Source: a virus. From it: a stretch of 29,351 nucleotides of DNA. The stretch spans positions 1-29,351 of IMG/VR virus record IMGVR_UViG_3300021960_000352; one strand, given 5' to 3'. Numbering within the stretch: position 1 is the first letter of the stretch; each line of letters begins with the position of its first letter. A model generated the notes under the pieces. The model saw only the letters and a list, made by a program, of their open reading frames with translations, ran no database searches and was not told the origin of the DNA. Position numbers and translations under genes: made by a program. This document shows positions 1 to 7,200 of the stretch, piece after piece.

Positions 1-1
1 G

Positions 2-30
2 TTGACAAAGGTATAGAAATATATTATAAT
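2..30 (+). promoter_or_regulatory. sigma70-type (early/middle) promoter of the gp44 operon
   Basis: TTGACA at 2-7 and TATAAT at 25-30 are separated by exactly 17 nt, a consensus host-type promoter. It sits 60 bases before gp44. The leader (about 37-89) carries a repeated AGGCAAC (34-40 and 64-70), a small TTAGT/ACTAA hairpin (47-59) and the purine-rich ribosome site GAGGCAGG before the ATG. Confidence 0.8.
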
Positions 31-89
31 AAAAGGCAACACTCATTTAGTAGTACTAATTTGAGGCAACGAATAGTAGAGGCAGGTAA

Positions 90-1004
90 ATGAAAGAACT
101 ATGGGTAGAAAAGTATCGTCCTAAAACAGTAGACGGATATGTGTTCCGCGATCAGGGACAAAAGAAACAAATTGAATCTTGGATCAAAGACGGAAGTATT
201 CCGCATTTGTTGTTTAGTGGTTCAGCAGGTATAGGTAAAACTACACTTGCTAAAATGCTTGTTAACGAGCTTGACATACAAGAATACGATGTACTAGAAA
301 TTAACGCAAGTCGTACAAACTCAGTAGATGATGTGCGTGATAAAATTACAAACTTTGTACAGATGATTCCATTTGGTGACTTCAAGGTCGTGTTGCTAGA
401 TGAGGCTGATTACTTGTCTCCAAATGCTCAAGCCGCACTACGTGGTGTAATGGAAGAGTATCATACAACAGCTAGATTTATTTTAACTTGTAATTATCCA
501 AACAGAATTATTCCTGCTATTCATTCACGTTGTCAAAGTTTCCATTTTGAAAAAATTGATCAAACTGAATTTACTGCTCGTGTAGCAACTATTCTTGTAG
601 AAGAAAATGTTGAGTTTGATTTAGATGTACTAGATACTTACGTTAAAGTAACTTACCCGGACTTACGTAAATGTATCAATATGGTACAACAAAGCACAAG
701 CGATGGAAAACTACTTCCTCCTAATCAAAGTGATGCTGGAGAAAGTGAATGGAAGTTTGAAATGGTTGAGTTGTTTAAGAGTGGAAAGATTAACGAAGCT
801 CGAAAATTACTCTGTGGTAAACTACGTGCCGAAGAAATGGAAGAAGTATATCGTTGGTTATATGATAACATTAGTATTTTCGGCGAAGAAGAAAAACAAC
901 AACAAGCAATTTTGTTTATTAAACAAGGTTTAGTTGATCATACGTTAATTAGTGATCCTGAAATTAATCTTTCAGCTACACTAATTAAGTTAGGACGCAT
1001 TTGA
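90..1004 (+). CDS. 44: Sliding clamp loader large subunit (T4 gp44-like AAA+ ATPase)
   Basis: This ATPase subunit opens the gp45 clamp and loads it onto primer-template DNA for the gp43 polymerase. The protein is 304 aa against 319 in T4. It starts with the clamp-loader hallmark ELWVEKYRP. Walker A GSAGIGKT is at residues 44-51, Walker B LLDEAD at about 102-107, and the SRC arginine-finger motif at about 147-149. The C-terminal part is the helical collar region. ATG at 90 follows a purine-rich site. The gene has its own consensus promoter and overlaps the next gene by 4 nt. In T4 it lies beside genes 62 and 45. Here gp45 is about 21 kb away and no gp62-like gene is recognisable in the window. 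Confidence 0.95.
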   Translation: MKELWVEKYRPKTVDGYVFRDQGQKKQIESWIKDGSIPHLLFSGSAGIGKTTLAKMLVNELDIQEYDVLEINASRTNSVDDVRDKITNFVQMIPFGDFKVVLLDEADYLSPNAQAALRGVMEEYHTTARFILTCNYPNRIIPAIHSRCQSFHFEKIDQTEFTARVATILVEENVEFDLDVLDTYVKVTYPDLRKCINMVQQSTSDGKLLPPNQSDAGESEWKFEMVELFKSGKINEARKLLCGKLRAEEMEEVYRWLYDNISIFGEEEKQQQAILFIKQGLVDHTLISDPEINLSATLIKLGRI

Positions 1005-1249
1005 AGATAAGATATTATCATAAGATAGACGGATGGAGATGGATTGGTTTTGTATTAGCCATGGTCGGCGCTTTCATACTAAGCGGCGGCGATCCTAATA
1101 TACAATGGCTGGGTTGGTTTGTTGCCTGCTTTAGTTGTAGTATATGGATTTATATGGGATGGAAAGACGGAGATACACCCAGAGCATTAATGGAATTATT
1201 TTATTTACTATTGGCTATTAGAGGAGTTTGGAATTGGGTAGGACAATGA
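1001..1249 (+). CDS. Small polytopic membrane protein
   Basis: The 82-aa protein starts at a TTG codon that overlaps the gp44 stop (TTGA), which points to translational coupling. Three hydrophobic segments are visible: residues about 13-28 (IGFVLAMVGAFIL), 35-52 (WLGWFVACFSCSIWIYMGW) and 64-81. The last segment, with its LLLAIRGVWNW ending, faintly resembles the C-terminus of PnuC-type nicotinamide riboside transporters and small cyanophage membrane proteins. The length fits only part of such a transporter. No function can be assigned. It lies between gp44 and a ferredoxin in an ATGA-linked chain, so it is probably made with the replication proteins. Confidence 0.7.
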   Translation: MKIRYYHKIDGWRWIGFVLAMVGAFILSGGDPNIQWLGWFVACFSCSIWIYMGWKDGDTPRALMELFYLLLAIRGVWNWVGQ

Positions 1250-1359
1250 AAACAAATACAAGTATTTTTAAAAGACTGTTAGGGTTTATTCCGCTTTACA
1301 GTCATGATCAAAGTAGGCACAGACAGTATACCTATTTGTATGAGGATCTCTGTCAATGA
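1246..1359 (+). CDS. 37-aa hypothetical protein linking the membrane protein to ferredoxin
   Basis: The ORF runs from ATG 1246 to TGA 1357-1359. It overlaps both neighbours by the 4-nt ATGA arrangement, the same coupling used between gp44 and the membrane protein. The product begins [18 protein letters not shown] and ends in a polar, tyrosine-rich tail. The short amphipathic or hydrophobic start may touch a membrane. I recognise no family. The precise tiling between two real genes is the main support. It could instead be only a translational bridge whose job is to deliver ribosomes to the ferredoxin start. Confidence 0.55.
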   Translation: MKTNTSIFKRLLGFIPLYSHDQSRHRQYTYLYEDLCQ

Positions 1360-1685
1360 CCTATCTAGTAAACGATAACTGTATTAAATGTAAACATACA
1401 GATTGCGTTGAAGTATGCCCAGTAGATTGTTTCTATGAAGGGGAAAATATGTTAGTAATTAATCCTGATGAATGTATTGATTGCGGAGTATGTGTTCCTG
1501 AATGTCCTGAAGAAGCAATTATTTCAGACAATGATGACAGCCTGAAAGATTCCTCGGTTGATTGGTTCAAGTACAACGAAGAAAAATCTCAGGTTTGGCC
1601 TAATATTGTCGACAGTAAAGACTCTTATCCCGAATACGAAAAATATTCAGGAACTGGCGACCGTATTAAATATTTAGAAAAGTAG
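1356..1685 (+). CDS. fdxA: FdxA-type seven-iron ferredoxin ([3Fe-4S][4Fe-4S])
   Basis: A 109-aa low-potential electron carrier. The first cluster region has C9, C12, C17 and C21-P, plus the extra C25 in the VDCFYEG segment typical of FdxA. The second has C40-x2-C43-x2-C46-x3-C50-P. The C-terminal part with VWPNI and an acidic tail matches the roughly 110-aa alphaproteobacterial FdxA family rather than the plant-type 2Fe-2S ferredoxins known from cyanophages. ATG 1356 overlaps the preceding small ORF by 4 nt. A hairpin terminator follows directly. The redox partner is unknown. Candidates are host reductases or a phage reductive enzyme outside the window. Confidence 0.92.
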   Translation: MTYLVNDNCIKCKHTDCVEVCPVDCFYEGENMLVINPDECIDCGVCVPECPEEAIISDNDDSLKDSSVDWFKYNEEKSQVWPNIVDSKDSYPEYEKYSGTGDRIKYLEK

Positions 1686-1720
1686 TGCCGTATTAACAGC
1701 ACTACTTAAATTTATTTTTT
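1680..1720. terminator. Bidirectional terminator between fdxA and phoH
   Basis: A 9-bp stem, AAGTAGTGC (1680-1688) with GCACTACTT (1699-1707), encloses a 10-nt loop. It is followed by an AT/T-rich run (TTTATTTTTTATT) for the plus strand. On the minus strand the run is CTTTTCTAAATA. It lies between two convergent genes, where a shared rho-independent terminator is expected. Confidence 0.75.
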
Positions 1721-2525
1721 ATTCTAACTCTCCATAGATTGCTAAGACTTCTTTTACAGCTTCGTGCCGTTCAATATCGTCTGTAGTAAAGCGACAGATG
1801 TCAACTCTCTTATGATCGTCGAAGTTATTATAGAGATTTAAAAATTCTAACAAACCGTTTTTACTAGGTCTGTCTGCTTGTTGTAAATCTCCAGTAACTA
1901 TCATCTTAGATCCATTACCTAATCTTGTTAATAACATTTTCATTTGACTAGGTGTAGCATTTTGCATCTCATCTGCGATAATAATACTATTCTTAAAAGT
2001 TCTACCGCGCATGTACGCTAACGGCGAAATCTCAAGAACGCCCTCGGCTATAAAACCTTGTATTTCTTTAGCATAAAAATACTCCTCAAAAACGTCAAAA
2101 ATTGGTCTTGTCCATGGAGCCATTTTTTCATTTAAATCTCCTGGTAAGAAACCATGTTGTTCATCCACGCTTACAGCAGGCCTTGTAACAACTACCTTAT
2201 CTACTTCACCTTCTTGGAACATTTTTACTGCCTGTTGACAAGCAATCATAGTTTTGCCCGTGCCAGCAGGACCGATAGCAAAAATAATATCTTTTGACTC
2301 ATCTTGTAGCTTCAGTAAATAATCTTCTTGATTTAGGTTTTTGGGATATATTGTTACTCGGTTCTTCTTCTGCGGAAGGAATTTATTAAATTGTAGTACG
2401 TTTTGGTTTGATTCTACAGCCATTTTAGCCGCTTTTTTTCTCTTTCTCAAAGGATAGCCTCCTATTTTGATGTAATAGTGCTGGCATGAACTCTCCCATA
2501 TATGTTTGTGTTCATGTCCGAACAC
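1719..2525 (-). CDS. phoH: PhoH-like P-loop ATPase
   Basis: A 268-aa PhoH-family ATPase, common in marine T4-like phages. The family is linked to phosphate stress and RNA metabolism, but its phage role is unsettled. Visible motifs are Walker A GPAGTGKT (about 83-90), the VVTRPAV segment, HGFLPGD, Walker B IIIADEMQNAT and TGDLQQ. It is the only minus-strand gene here. The GTG start at 2525 is chosen because the minus strand reads TAAATA, then five bases, then GTG, the leaderless late pattern seen at five plus-strand genes. The alternative is ATG at 2423, giving a 234-aa protein starting MAVESNQNV. The longer form adds a His/Cys-containing tail (MFGHEHKHIWESSCQH) and a basic stretch RKRKKAAK. 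Confidence 0.92.
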   Translation of the reverse strand: MFGHEHKHIWESSCQHYYIKIGGYPLRKRKKAAKMAVESNQNVLQFNKFLPQKKNRVTIYPKNLNQEDYLLKLQDESKDIIFAIGPAGTGKTMIACQQAVKMFQEGEVDKVVVTRPAVSVDEQHGFLPGDLNEKMAPWTRPIFDVFEEYFYAKEIQGFIAEGVLEISPLAYMRGRTFKNSIIIADEMQNATPSQMKMLLTRLGNGSKMIVTGDLQQADRPSKNGLLEFLNLYNNFDDHKRVDICRFTTDDIERHEAVKEVLAIYGELE

Positions 2526-2530
2526 AAAAT

Positions 2531-2538
2531 TATTTACG
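2531..2538 (-). promoter_or_regulatory. Late promoter element of phoH (leaderless type)
   Basis: Read on the minus strand the sequence is CGTAAATA, then ATTTT, then the GTG start of phoH. The TAAATA core lies exactly 5 nt before the start codon and there is no Shine-Dalgarno sequence. It is divergent from the late element at 2583-2590. Confidence 0.5.
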
Positions 2539-2582
2539 ACCGATTAAACCAGAATAAAAACTAACTATAAAGAATTGAGCTA

Positions 2583-2590
2583 GATAAATA
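2583..2590 (+). promoter_or_regulatory. Late promoter element GATAAATA
   Basis: This matches the NATAAATA late promoter of T4-like cyanophages and the T4 consensus TATAAATA. With T4 spacing, transcription would begin near 2596. That leaves a leader of about 22 nt with a purine-rich AAGTGAG before the ATG at 2618. Confidence 0.65.
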
Positions 2591-2617
2591 CATATAGCAA
2601 AACTAAGTGAGAACACA

Positions 2618-3130
2618 ATGGCCGATATTAAACAAATTATTAGCACTGTAGACAACGTATACGGTTCTAACACAGCGTTAAACATACTAAAAGACTATGA
2701 GCGTGTGCTTGACGAATTAGGCGTTTACGTCTATGAAAATTGGGAAGATGGCGAACTGCTAGAAGGTCCAAAGGAACAAAAGTACTTTGTATCATGTCAG
2801 TGGATGTGGCCTGAAAAGAAAATGCCTAATCCCAAAGGCGGACAACGGTTGCTTGATTACGGTTGTAAAGTTACATTCAAAAAAGACGAACTTAGAAAAG
2901 TAAGAAAAATTAAAACACCAGATGATATCAGACCGGGAACTAAAAAAGGTAAAATTGATTTGGAACCAATTTGGATTGTAGAAATAACTATTCCAAAAAA
3001 ACTAATGTTTGATATTAATAAAGGTTACAGAGGTCTTGACGCTAATACTAAAGACTACAAGACTCCAACACCTAAGATTGATTCGTCTGATGAAAATATT
3101 ACATCACCTGAAACAGCAGGAGCAGAATAA
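2618..3130 (+). CDS. Conserved marine T4-like phage protein, probably virion-associated
   Basis: A 170-aa soluble protein with no membrane segment. It resembles, from memory, a protein conserved in marine T4-like phages that opens with MADIKQII and contains segments like QKYFVSCQWMWPEKKMP and GGQRLLDYGCKV. Such proteins are usually annotated as virion structural proteins. The C-terminal 35 residues are low complexity (Thr/Ser/Pro/Glu) and probably disordered. It has a late promoter element and leads a pair with the next gene, whose ATG overlaps this stop (TAATG). Late control and the partner fit a particle component. I cannot identify a T4 equivalent. Confidence 0.7.
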   Translation: MADIKQIISTVDNVYGSNTALNILKDYERVLDELGVYVYENWEDGELLEGPKEQKYFVSCQWMWPEKKMPNPKGGQRLLDYGCKVTFKKDELRKVRKIKTPDDIRPGTKKGKIDLEPIWIVEITIPKKLMFDINKGYRGLDANTKDYKTPTPKIDSSDENITSPETAGAE

Positions 3131-3843
3131 TGGGTTTAAGAGCAGGCGACTTAAAAGATTTAATACTTGACACATTTGAAGTTGATAGCTTTCAGAGTAA
3201 AATGGGTGAAGACAGAGATATATGTGTTGTATCATTTATATCAACACAAAGAGCTCCAGCAAGAGATATGATGGAGTTTATTGAAAAAGGTTATAACTTT
3301 GTTTTAGATAGTGATGTAAGCGCAGGAGAAGATCGTGACGGAAACTATCATGTATTTGTTGAATTACAAAGAGATAAAGATTTACCTCGCAATATCAAAG
3401 AACTAACAGACGGAATTACTAAACTCTGCGGCTGTGAAAGTTGGCAGTTTAAAAATTATAAAAGCCAAAAAAGTTATCCACTAGAGCAGTTAGATGAAGT
3501 AATTACTACATCTCCAATTGAATATGATACTATGATGGAAAATATCAGAGTAGAAAGTATTAATAGATTTTTTGGTAAAACATATAAAGATCAAATTGTT
3601 GTAGAGGGCGATACAATTACAATTAAAAAACCATTTGGTGTTGAACTAAGTTTTAATATCGAATCCTTTGGTAGCAAGAAAGACATTCAAACTGATCTTT
3701 CGGAAACTATTGCAGTAGATACAAAAAGCACAGCAGAAGTACTTTGGTTAACTAAACTACTAGGGGAAATGAACATTACAAAATACGGTGATGCCTTTGT
3801 TCTAGAAAACGGCAAAAAAGCCATGAAGATTAGAATCTATTAA
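3130..3843 (+). CDS. Conserved marine T4-like phage protein, partner of the preceding gene
   Basis: A 237-aa protein starting MGLRAGDLKDLIL. It is one of the widespread marine T4-like phage proteins, again usually labelled virion structural. The N-terminal half alternates acidic loops with beta-like segments (DICVVSFIST, YHVFVELQRD). A middle linker rich in Lys, Gln and Ser leads to a C-terminal domain (about 125-237) with VEGDTITIKKPFGVELSF. No catalytic motif, signal peptide or membrane helix is visible. The start overlaps the upstream stop by one base, so the two are co-translated. The function is unknown. A baseplate, neck or tail role is a guess from family habit and late expression. Confidence 0.7.
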   Translation: MGLRAGDLKDLILDTFEVDSFQSKMGEDRDICVVSFISTQRAPARDMMEFIEKGYNFVLDSDVSAGEDRDGNYHVFVELQRDKDLPRNIKELTDGITKLCGCESWQFKNYKSQKSYPLEQLDEVITTSPIEYDTMMENIRVESINRFFGKTYKDQIVVEGDTITIKKPFGVELSFNIESFGSKKDIQTDLSETIAVDTKSTAEVLWLTKLLGEMNITKYGDAFVLENGKKAMKIRIY

Positions 3844-3860
3844 AAAGAAGGGATATACAA

Positions 3861-4730
3861 ATGAGTTTTGAATTTGACTTTACGAAAGAGCACCTAGCAG
3901 AGATTATTGATGATAATCCTGATAACTGGTATGATGCTTTATGCGAACTATTGCCAAAGTATGGCATTACTACAGAGCGCAGAGTAGCACACTTCCTAAG
4001 TCAGTGCGCTCACGAATCAGGCGGCTTTAAGCGCCTTGAAGAAAATCTAAATTATAGTGCGAAAGCACTTCGTGCGGTATTTGGTCGTTACTTTGGTGAT
4101 GCTCCAAAAGCAGACGCAGATGAGTATGCTCGCAATCCAGAGATGATTGCTAACCGTGTTTACAACGATGAGTTCCGTAAGTACAAGATGGGCAACGTTG
4201 AAGAAGGTGACGGCTGGCGTTTCCGTGGTCGTGGACTAAAGCAACTTACTGGTCGTGATAACTATACACGTTTTGGTAAGAGCGTAGACATGACAGCAGA
4301 AGAAGCCGCAGAATATGTAGCAACTCCAGCAGGTGCTATTGAGTCAGCTTGCTGGTTCTGGGACACAAACAACCTAAACGACATTGCTGACACAGACGAT
4401 GTTGTAAAGATGACTAAGAAGATCAACGGTGGTAATATCGGACTAGAAGATCGTCAAAGACGTTACAAACATGCTATGGAAGTACTTGGTATGGATGCTG
4501 AAGATCTAGGCGAAGATGATGGTGCTACAGTTGACGTTGATGACATTGGTGTACTACGCAAAGGCTGTAAAGGCGAAGGTGTCAAGATGATGCAAGAAGC
4601 ATTAGGAATCGGTGCTGATGGAGATTTTGGACCAGGTACAGAACGTGCTTTAAAAGAATGGCAATCAGCAAATGGTTTAACAGCCGATGGTATTGCTGGA
4701 CCAAAAACACTTGCTGAATTACTAGGGTAA
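3861..4730 (+). CDS. GH19 (chitinase-like) endolysin with peptidoglycan-binding domain
   Basis: A 289-aa cell-wall hydrolase that cuts the peptidoglycan glycan backbone at lysis. The N-terminal GH19 domain (about 10-200) has the catalytic Glu in CAHESGGF (E52), the second acidic pair in LEENLNYSA (E60/E61), and the family segment GRGLKQLTGRDNY. The C-terminal domain (about 228-289) is a PF01471-type peptidoglycan-binding repeat with ADGDFGPGTERAL and ADGIAGPKT. There is no signal peptide, so release would depend on a holin. It is followed at once by the spanin pair and the putative holin, forming a complete lysis cassette. A tail-borne hydrolase is less likely given this context. Confidence 0.92.
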   Translation: MSFEFDFTKEHLAEIIDDNPDNWYDALCELLPKYGITTERRVAHFLSQCAHESGGFKRLEENLNYSAKALRAVFGRYFGDAPKADADEYARNPEMIANRVYNDEFRKYKMGNVEEGDGWRFRGRGLKQLTGRDNYTRFGKSVDMTAEEAAEYVATPAGAIESACWFWDTNNLNDIADTDDVVKMTKKINGGNIGLEDRQRRYKHAMEVLGMDAEDLGEDDGATVDVDDIGVLRKGCKGEGVKMMQEALGIGADGDFGPGTERALKEWQSANGLTADGIAGPKTLAELLG

Positions 4731-4733
4731 ATA
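4726..4733 (+). promoter_or_regulatory. Late promoter element GGTAAATA (leaderless type)
   Basis: The TAA stop of the endolysin (4728-4730) forms the first half of TAAATA. The core ends exactly 5 nt (CTTTT) before the inner-spanin ATG at 4739. It departs from NATAAATA at one position. Confidence 0.5.
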
Positions 4734-4738
4734 CTTTT

Positions 4739-5170
4739 ATGTTTAGTTCAATTAGAATTGCGATGATTTTAGTATTACTTTCAGCGGCCGCTGGTGGTGT
4801 TTTCTATGTCAAAAAACTTCAAAGTGATTTAGAAACTGCTAGAGCCAATGTTGCTAAAATGGAAGTAGCCGTACAAACAAGCGAAGCAAGTTTAAAACTT
4901 GTACAAGAAGAAACAATAAAACTAGCAGAGCTTAATAAAGAACTTAGTAGTAACTTACAAAAAGCAGAGAAGTACGGAGATGAACTTCGTGCTACTCTAC
5001 AAAAACATAACTTAACACACTTGGCTAACAAAAAGCCAAGTTTAATTGAAAAGAGGATGCAAAATGCGACCAATAAACTTTGGGACGATCTTGAGTCTAT
5101 CACTGATCCTAATGCTAACAACGGGATGCAGTCTACTGAGACCGGAACCGCAGATACAAGTAGTAACTAA
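4739..5170 (+). CDS. Inner-membrane spanin (Rz-like)
   Basis: A 143-aa protein with one N-terminal membrane anchor (about 5-24, IRIAMILVLLSAAAGGVFYV). A long charged coiled-coil periplasmic stretch (about 28-95) rich in Lys, Glu, Leu and Ala follows, with a disordered Thr/Asn/Ser tail. This is the i-spanin architecture. Pairing with the overlapping outer-membrane lipoprotein would span the periplasm and fuse the membranes after cell-wall cutting. The outer-spanin gene starts inside this one, the arrangement known for lambda Rz/Rz1, which strongly supports the call. No good ribosome site precedes the ATG. A TAAATA element 5 nt upstream suggests leaderless expression. Confidence 0.85.
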   Translation: MFSSIRIAMILVLLSAAAGGVFYVKKLQSDLETARANVAKMEVAVQTSEASLKLVQEETIKLAELNKELSSNLQKAEKYGDELRATLQKHNLTHLANKKPSLIEKRMQNATNKLWDDLESITDPNANNGMQSTETGTADTSSN

Positions 5171-5453
5171 TACAGTTAAAACCACTGTACCAATAGTTGC
5201 CCACCCTAAGAAAGTTCAATTGAACGATGTTAAGATCTATGTGGTTTCAAAAGAAAACTACGACGAGTTTGTAAAAGAATTCGAAGCAAAGAACGGTGCC
5301 GATGCTTATATCGCTATCTCAGTTAAAGATTATGAAAACCTTTCACTAAACTTTGCTGAACTAAGACGATATATTGAACAGCAAAAACAAATCATTGTTT
5401 ACTACGAAAATGCTGTTAAGCCTGAGGAAGAGAAACCTGAGGATAAAAAATAA
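5064..5453 (+). CDS. Outer-membrane spanin lipoprotein (Rz1-like)
   Basis: A 129-aa lipoprotein starting at ATG 5064, inside the inner-spanin gene (107-nt overlap in another frame). This start is chosen over the ATG at 5046 because AAGAGG at 5051-5056 sits 7 nt before it and it yields a clean signal peptide. Residues 1-21 form a basic start, a hydrophobic core (ILSLSLILML) and the lipobox TTGC, with Cys22 lipidated. The mature part has a periplasmic domain with ENYDEFVKEFE and a helical stretch (ELRRYIEQQKQI), ending in a Glu/Lys tail. It should join the inner spanin to disrupt the outer membrane. It is longer than lambda Rz1. Confidence 0.87.
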   Translation: MRPINFGTILSLSLILMLTTGCSLLRPEPQIQVVTNTVKTTVPIVAHPKKVQLNDVKIYVVSKENYDEFVKEFEAKNGADAYIAISVKDYENLSLNFAELRRYIEQQKQIIVYYENAVKPEEEKPEDKK

Positions 5454-5456
5454 ATA
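5449..5456 (+). promoter_or_regulatory. Late promoter element AATAAATA
   Basis: The TAA stop of the outer spanin (5451-5453) doubles as part of the element. T4-like spacing gives a start near 5462 and a leader carrying AAAAAAGGAG, an excellent ribosome site, before the ATG at 5485. Confidence 0.65.
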
Positions 5457-5484
5457 CTTTTAGTTTACAAAAAAGGAGCGTAAC

Positions 5485-5817
5485 ATGGGCGAAGAAGAAA
5501 TTAAAAAATCAGGATACCATCCAGCAGACACTAATGGTGATGGTCATGTAACTGATGAAGAACAAAAAATGTATCTAGAGTTTAAACGTAAAGAACTTGA
5601 AGATGCTGATGCTAGAAGAGATGCTATGAGAATGATGACATGGTTTGCTCTTAGCGGAATGTTGCTATATCCATTTACTATTCTTATTACATCTATACTA
5701 GGTTTCGAAAGTACAGCAAAAATTATCGGCGATATTGCTCCTACTTATTTTGTTGCCATTGCTGGTTTAGTAGCGGCATACTTTGGTGCTAACGCTTACG
5801 CAGATAAAAAGAAATAA
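5485..5817 (+). CDS. Putative holin with an N-terminal EF-hand calcium-binding loop
   Basis: A 110-aa protein with two membrane segments near the C-terminus (about 51-72, TWFALSGMLLYPFTILITSI, and 85-104, APTYFVAIAGLVAAYFGANA) and a basic tail, suiting a class II-like holin. The N-terminus holds a canonical EF-hand loop, DTNGDGHVTDEE (residues 15-26). It has Asp, Asn, Asp at positions 1, 3, 5, Gly at 6, a hydrophobic at 8 and Glu at 12. A charged helix (about 27-48) links the loop to the membrane part. It has its own late element and an AAGGAG ribosome site, and it closes the lysis cassette. The holin role is inferred from context and topology. Another small membrane protein remains possible. 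Confidence 0.7.
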   Translation: MGEEEIKKSGYHPADTNGDGHVTDEEQKMYLEFKRKELEDADARRDAMRMMTWFALSGMLLYPFTILITSILGFESTAKIIGDIAPTYFVAIAGLVAAYFGANAYADKKK

Positions 5818-5861
5818 TCAAGAACACAAATCAGTAAACACCTAAATTGCTAAGTAATTAT

Positions 5862-6701
5862 ATGGACCACTATAGCACTTTAGGTGTTTCAAAAAACGCC
5901 TCCGATTCAGATATTAAAACCGCTTTCCGCAAACTTGCGGCGAAGCACCATCCTGACAAAGGTGGTGACCATAAAAAATTCGTAGAAATAAAAGAAGCAT
6001 ACGAAACATTAAGTAATCCACAGAAAAGACAAATGTATGATCAGTTTGGTACTACTGATCCACGTCAACAACAAAGACATTATCAAAGTCATCACTTCGG
6101 TGACCAAAATCCTTTTGAAGATATATTTGGACAGATGTTTGAAAACTTTGGATTCAGAGGACATCATCAACAAGCAAGAAATAGCACAATTCAAGCAGAA
6201 GTACAAATTGAATTAGAAGATGTACTATACGGGAAAAGCATCGATGCTGAAGTTGGTTTTAGAAACGGTGCTAAAAAACTTGTAACAATTAATATTCCAA
6301 AAGGAGTATACCACGGTTCTCAAATCAGATATCAAAGTATGGGAGATCATAGCAATCCAAAAGCACCTCCCGGTGATTTAATAATACGTGTAAATGTAAG
6401 AAAACATCATACCTTTAAACGAAGCGAAGACGATTTAATTATTGAACACAATGTATCTGTATATGATGCTATACTAGGAACTGAAATAAAAGTAACAACA
6501 TTAGACAGGAAAACATTTACTGTAACAGTACCAGCAGGTTCACAGCCCGATACTGTCCTTAGTTGTAAAGGTGAAGGATTACCCAATCCTCACAACCGAG
6601 CAAGAGGAAATTTGCTAATTAAAGTTAAAGTAAAAATTCCAAAGAATTTAAACAAAAAACAAATAAGAACACTGGCAGATTTAAGAGATGGAAGAATTTA
6701 A
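5862..6701 (+). CDS. DnaJ/CbpA-type J-domain co-chaperone
   Basis: A 279-aa class B Hsp40. The J domain (1-65) has HPD at residues 30-32. A Gly/Phe region follows (about 75-105, with NPFEDIFGQMFENFGF). The C-terminal substrate-binding domains (about 108-279) carry VPAGSQPDTVLSCKGEGLP. The zinc-finger CxxCxGxG repeats of class A DnaJ are absent. It would recruit host DnaK to phage clients and stimulate its ATPase. ATG 5862 is preferred over the TTG at 5847 because the J domain begins there. It opens a tightly overlapping operon with peptide deformylase and ClpA. TAAGTA followed by five bases precedes the ATG, a one-mismatch version of the leaderless late signal. Confidence 0.92.
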   Translation: MDHYSTLGVSKNASDSDIKTAFRKLAAKHHPDKGGDHKKFVEIKEAYETLSNPQKRQMYDQFGTTDPRQQQRHYQSHHFGDQNPFEDIFGQMFENFGFRGHHQQARNSTIQAEVQIELEDVLYGKSIDAEVGFRNGAKKLVTINIPKGVYHGSQIRYQSMGDHSNPKAPPGDLIIRVNVRKHHTFKRSEDDLIIEHNVSVYDAILGTEIKVTTLDRKTFTVTVPAGSQPDTVLSCKGEGLPNPHNRARGNLLIKVKVKIPKNLNKKQIRTLADLRDGRI

Positions 6702-7200
6702 ACTAGGACAACACGACACACTGTATCAAGTAAGTGAACCATGGAATTTTTCTAATGATGGTGATGCTAAAGAACTTGAAAAGAAAATGTGCGAGTTTAT
6801 GATTGAAAACAAAGGCATTGGTTTAGCGGCCAATCAAATAGGATTACTTAAAAGAGTATTTGTAATGGGTAGTACTACTATTCCTGGTTTTCCTAAACCT
6901 TTTGCTGTTTTCAATCCTGAAATTACTAATCACAGTGATAAAACTGTGCTTGATGAGGAAGGCTGTTTAAGTTTTCCAGGTTTATATTTTAAAGTTGCTA
7001 GGCCAGAATGGATAGAAGCAAGATTCCAAGACCGAGAAGGTAATATTCATGAAGTTAAAATGGATGGTTATCTGGCAAAATGCTTTCAACATGAGCTTGA
7101 TCATTTAAACGGAATATGTTATACTGATAGAGTAAGTAAATTAAAATTAGACATTGCTGTCAAAAAGATGAGGAAAAATAAAAAATATGCTAGAACCTAG
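6688..7200 (+). CDS. def: Peptide deformylase
   Basis: A 170-aa metallo-hydrolase that removes the N-formyl group from nascent proteins. All three family motifs are present: GIGLAANQIG (43-52), EGCLSFPG (91-98, metal ligand C93) and QHELDHLNG (134-142, HExxH metal and catalytic site). The length matches complete bacterial enzymes, and the basic C-terminal tail (KKMRKNKKYART) may reach the ribosome exit. Phage deformylases are known from marine cyanophages. The start lies inside the end of the dnaJ gene (14-nt overlap) and its own end overlaps clpA by 14 nt, so the three are one translational unit. Confidence 0.95.
   Translation: MEEFKLGQHDTLYQVSEPWNFSNDGDAKELEKKMCEFMIENKGIGLAANQIGLLKRVFVMGSTTIPGFPKPFAVFNPEITNHSDKTVLDEEGCLSFPGLYFKVARPEWIEARFQDREGNIHEVKMDGYLAKCFQHELDHLNGICYTDRVSKLKLDIAVKKMRKNKKYART

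Noticed and set aside
5046-5063. Upstream ATG extending the outer spanin by six residues
   Set aside because: The ATG at 5064 has the better ribosome site and gives a standard lipoprotein signal peptide.
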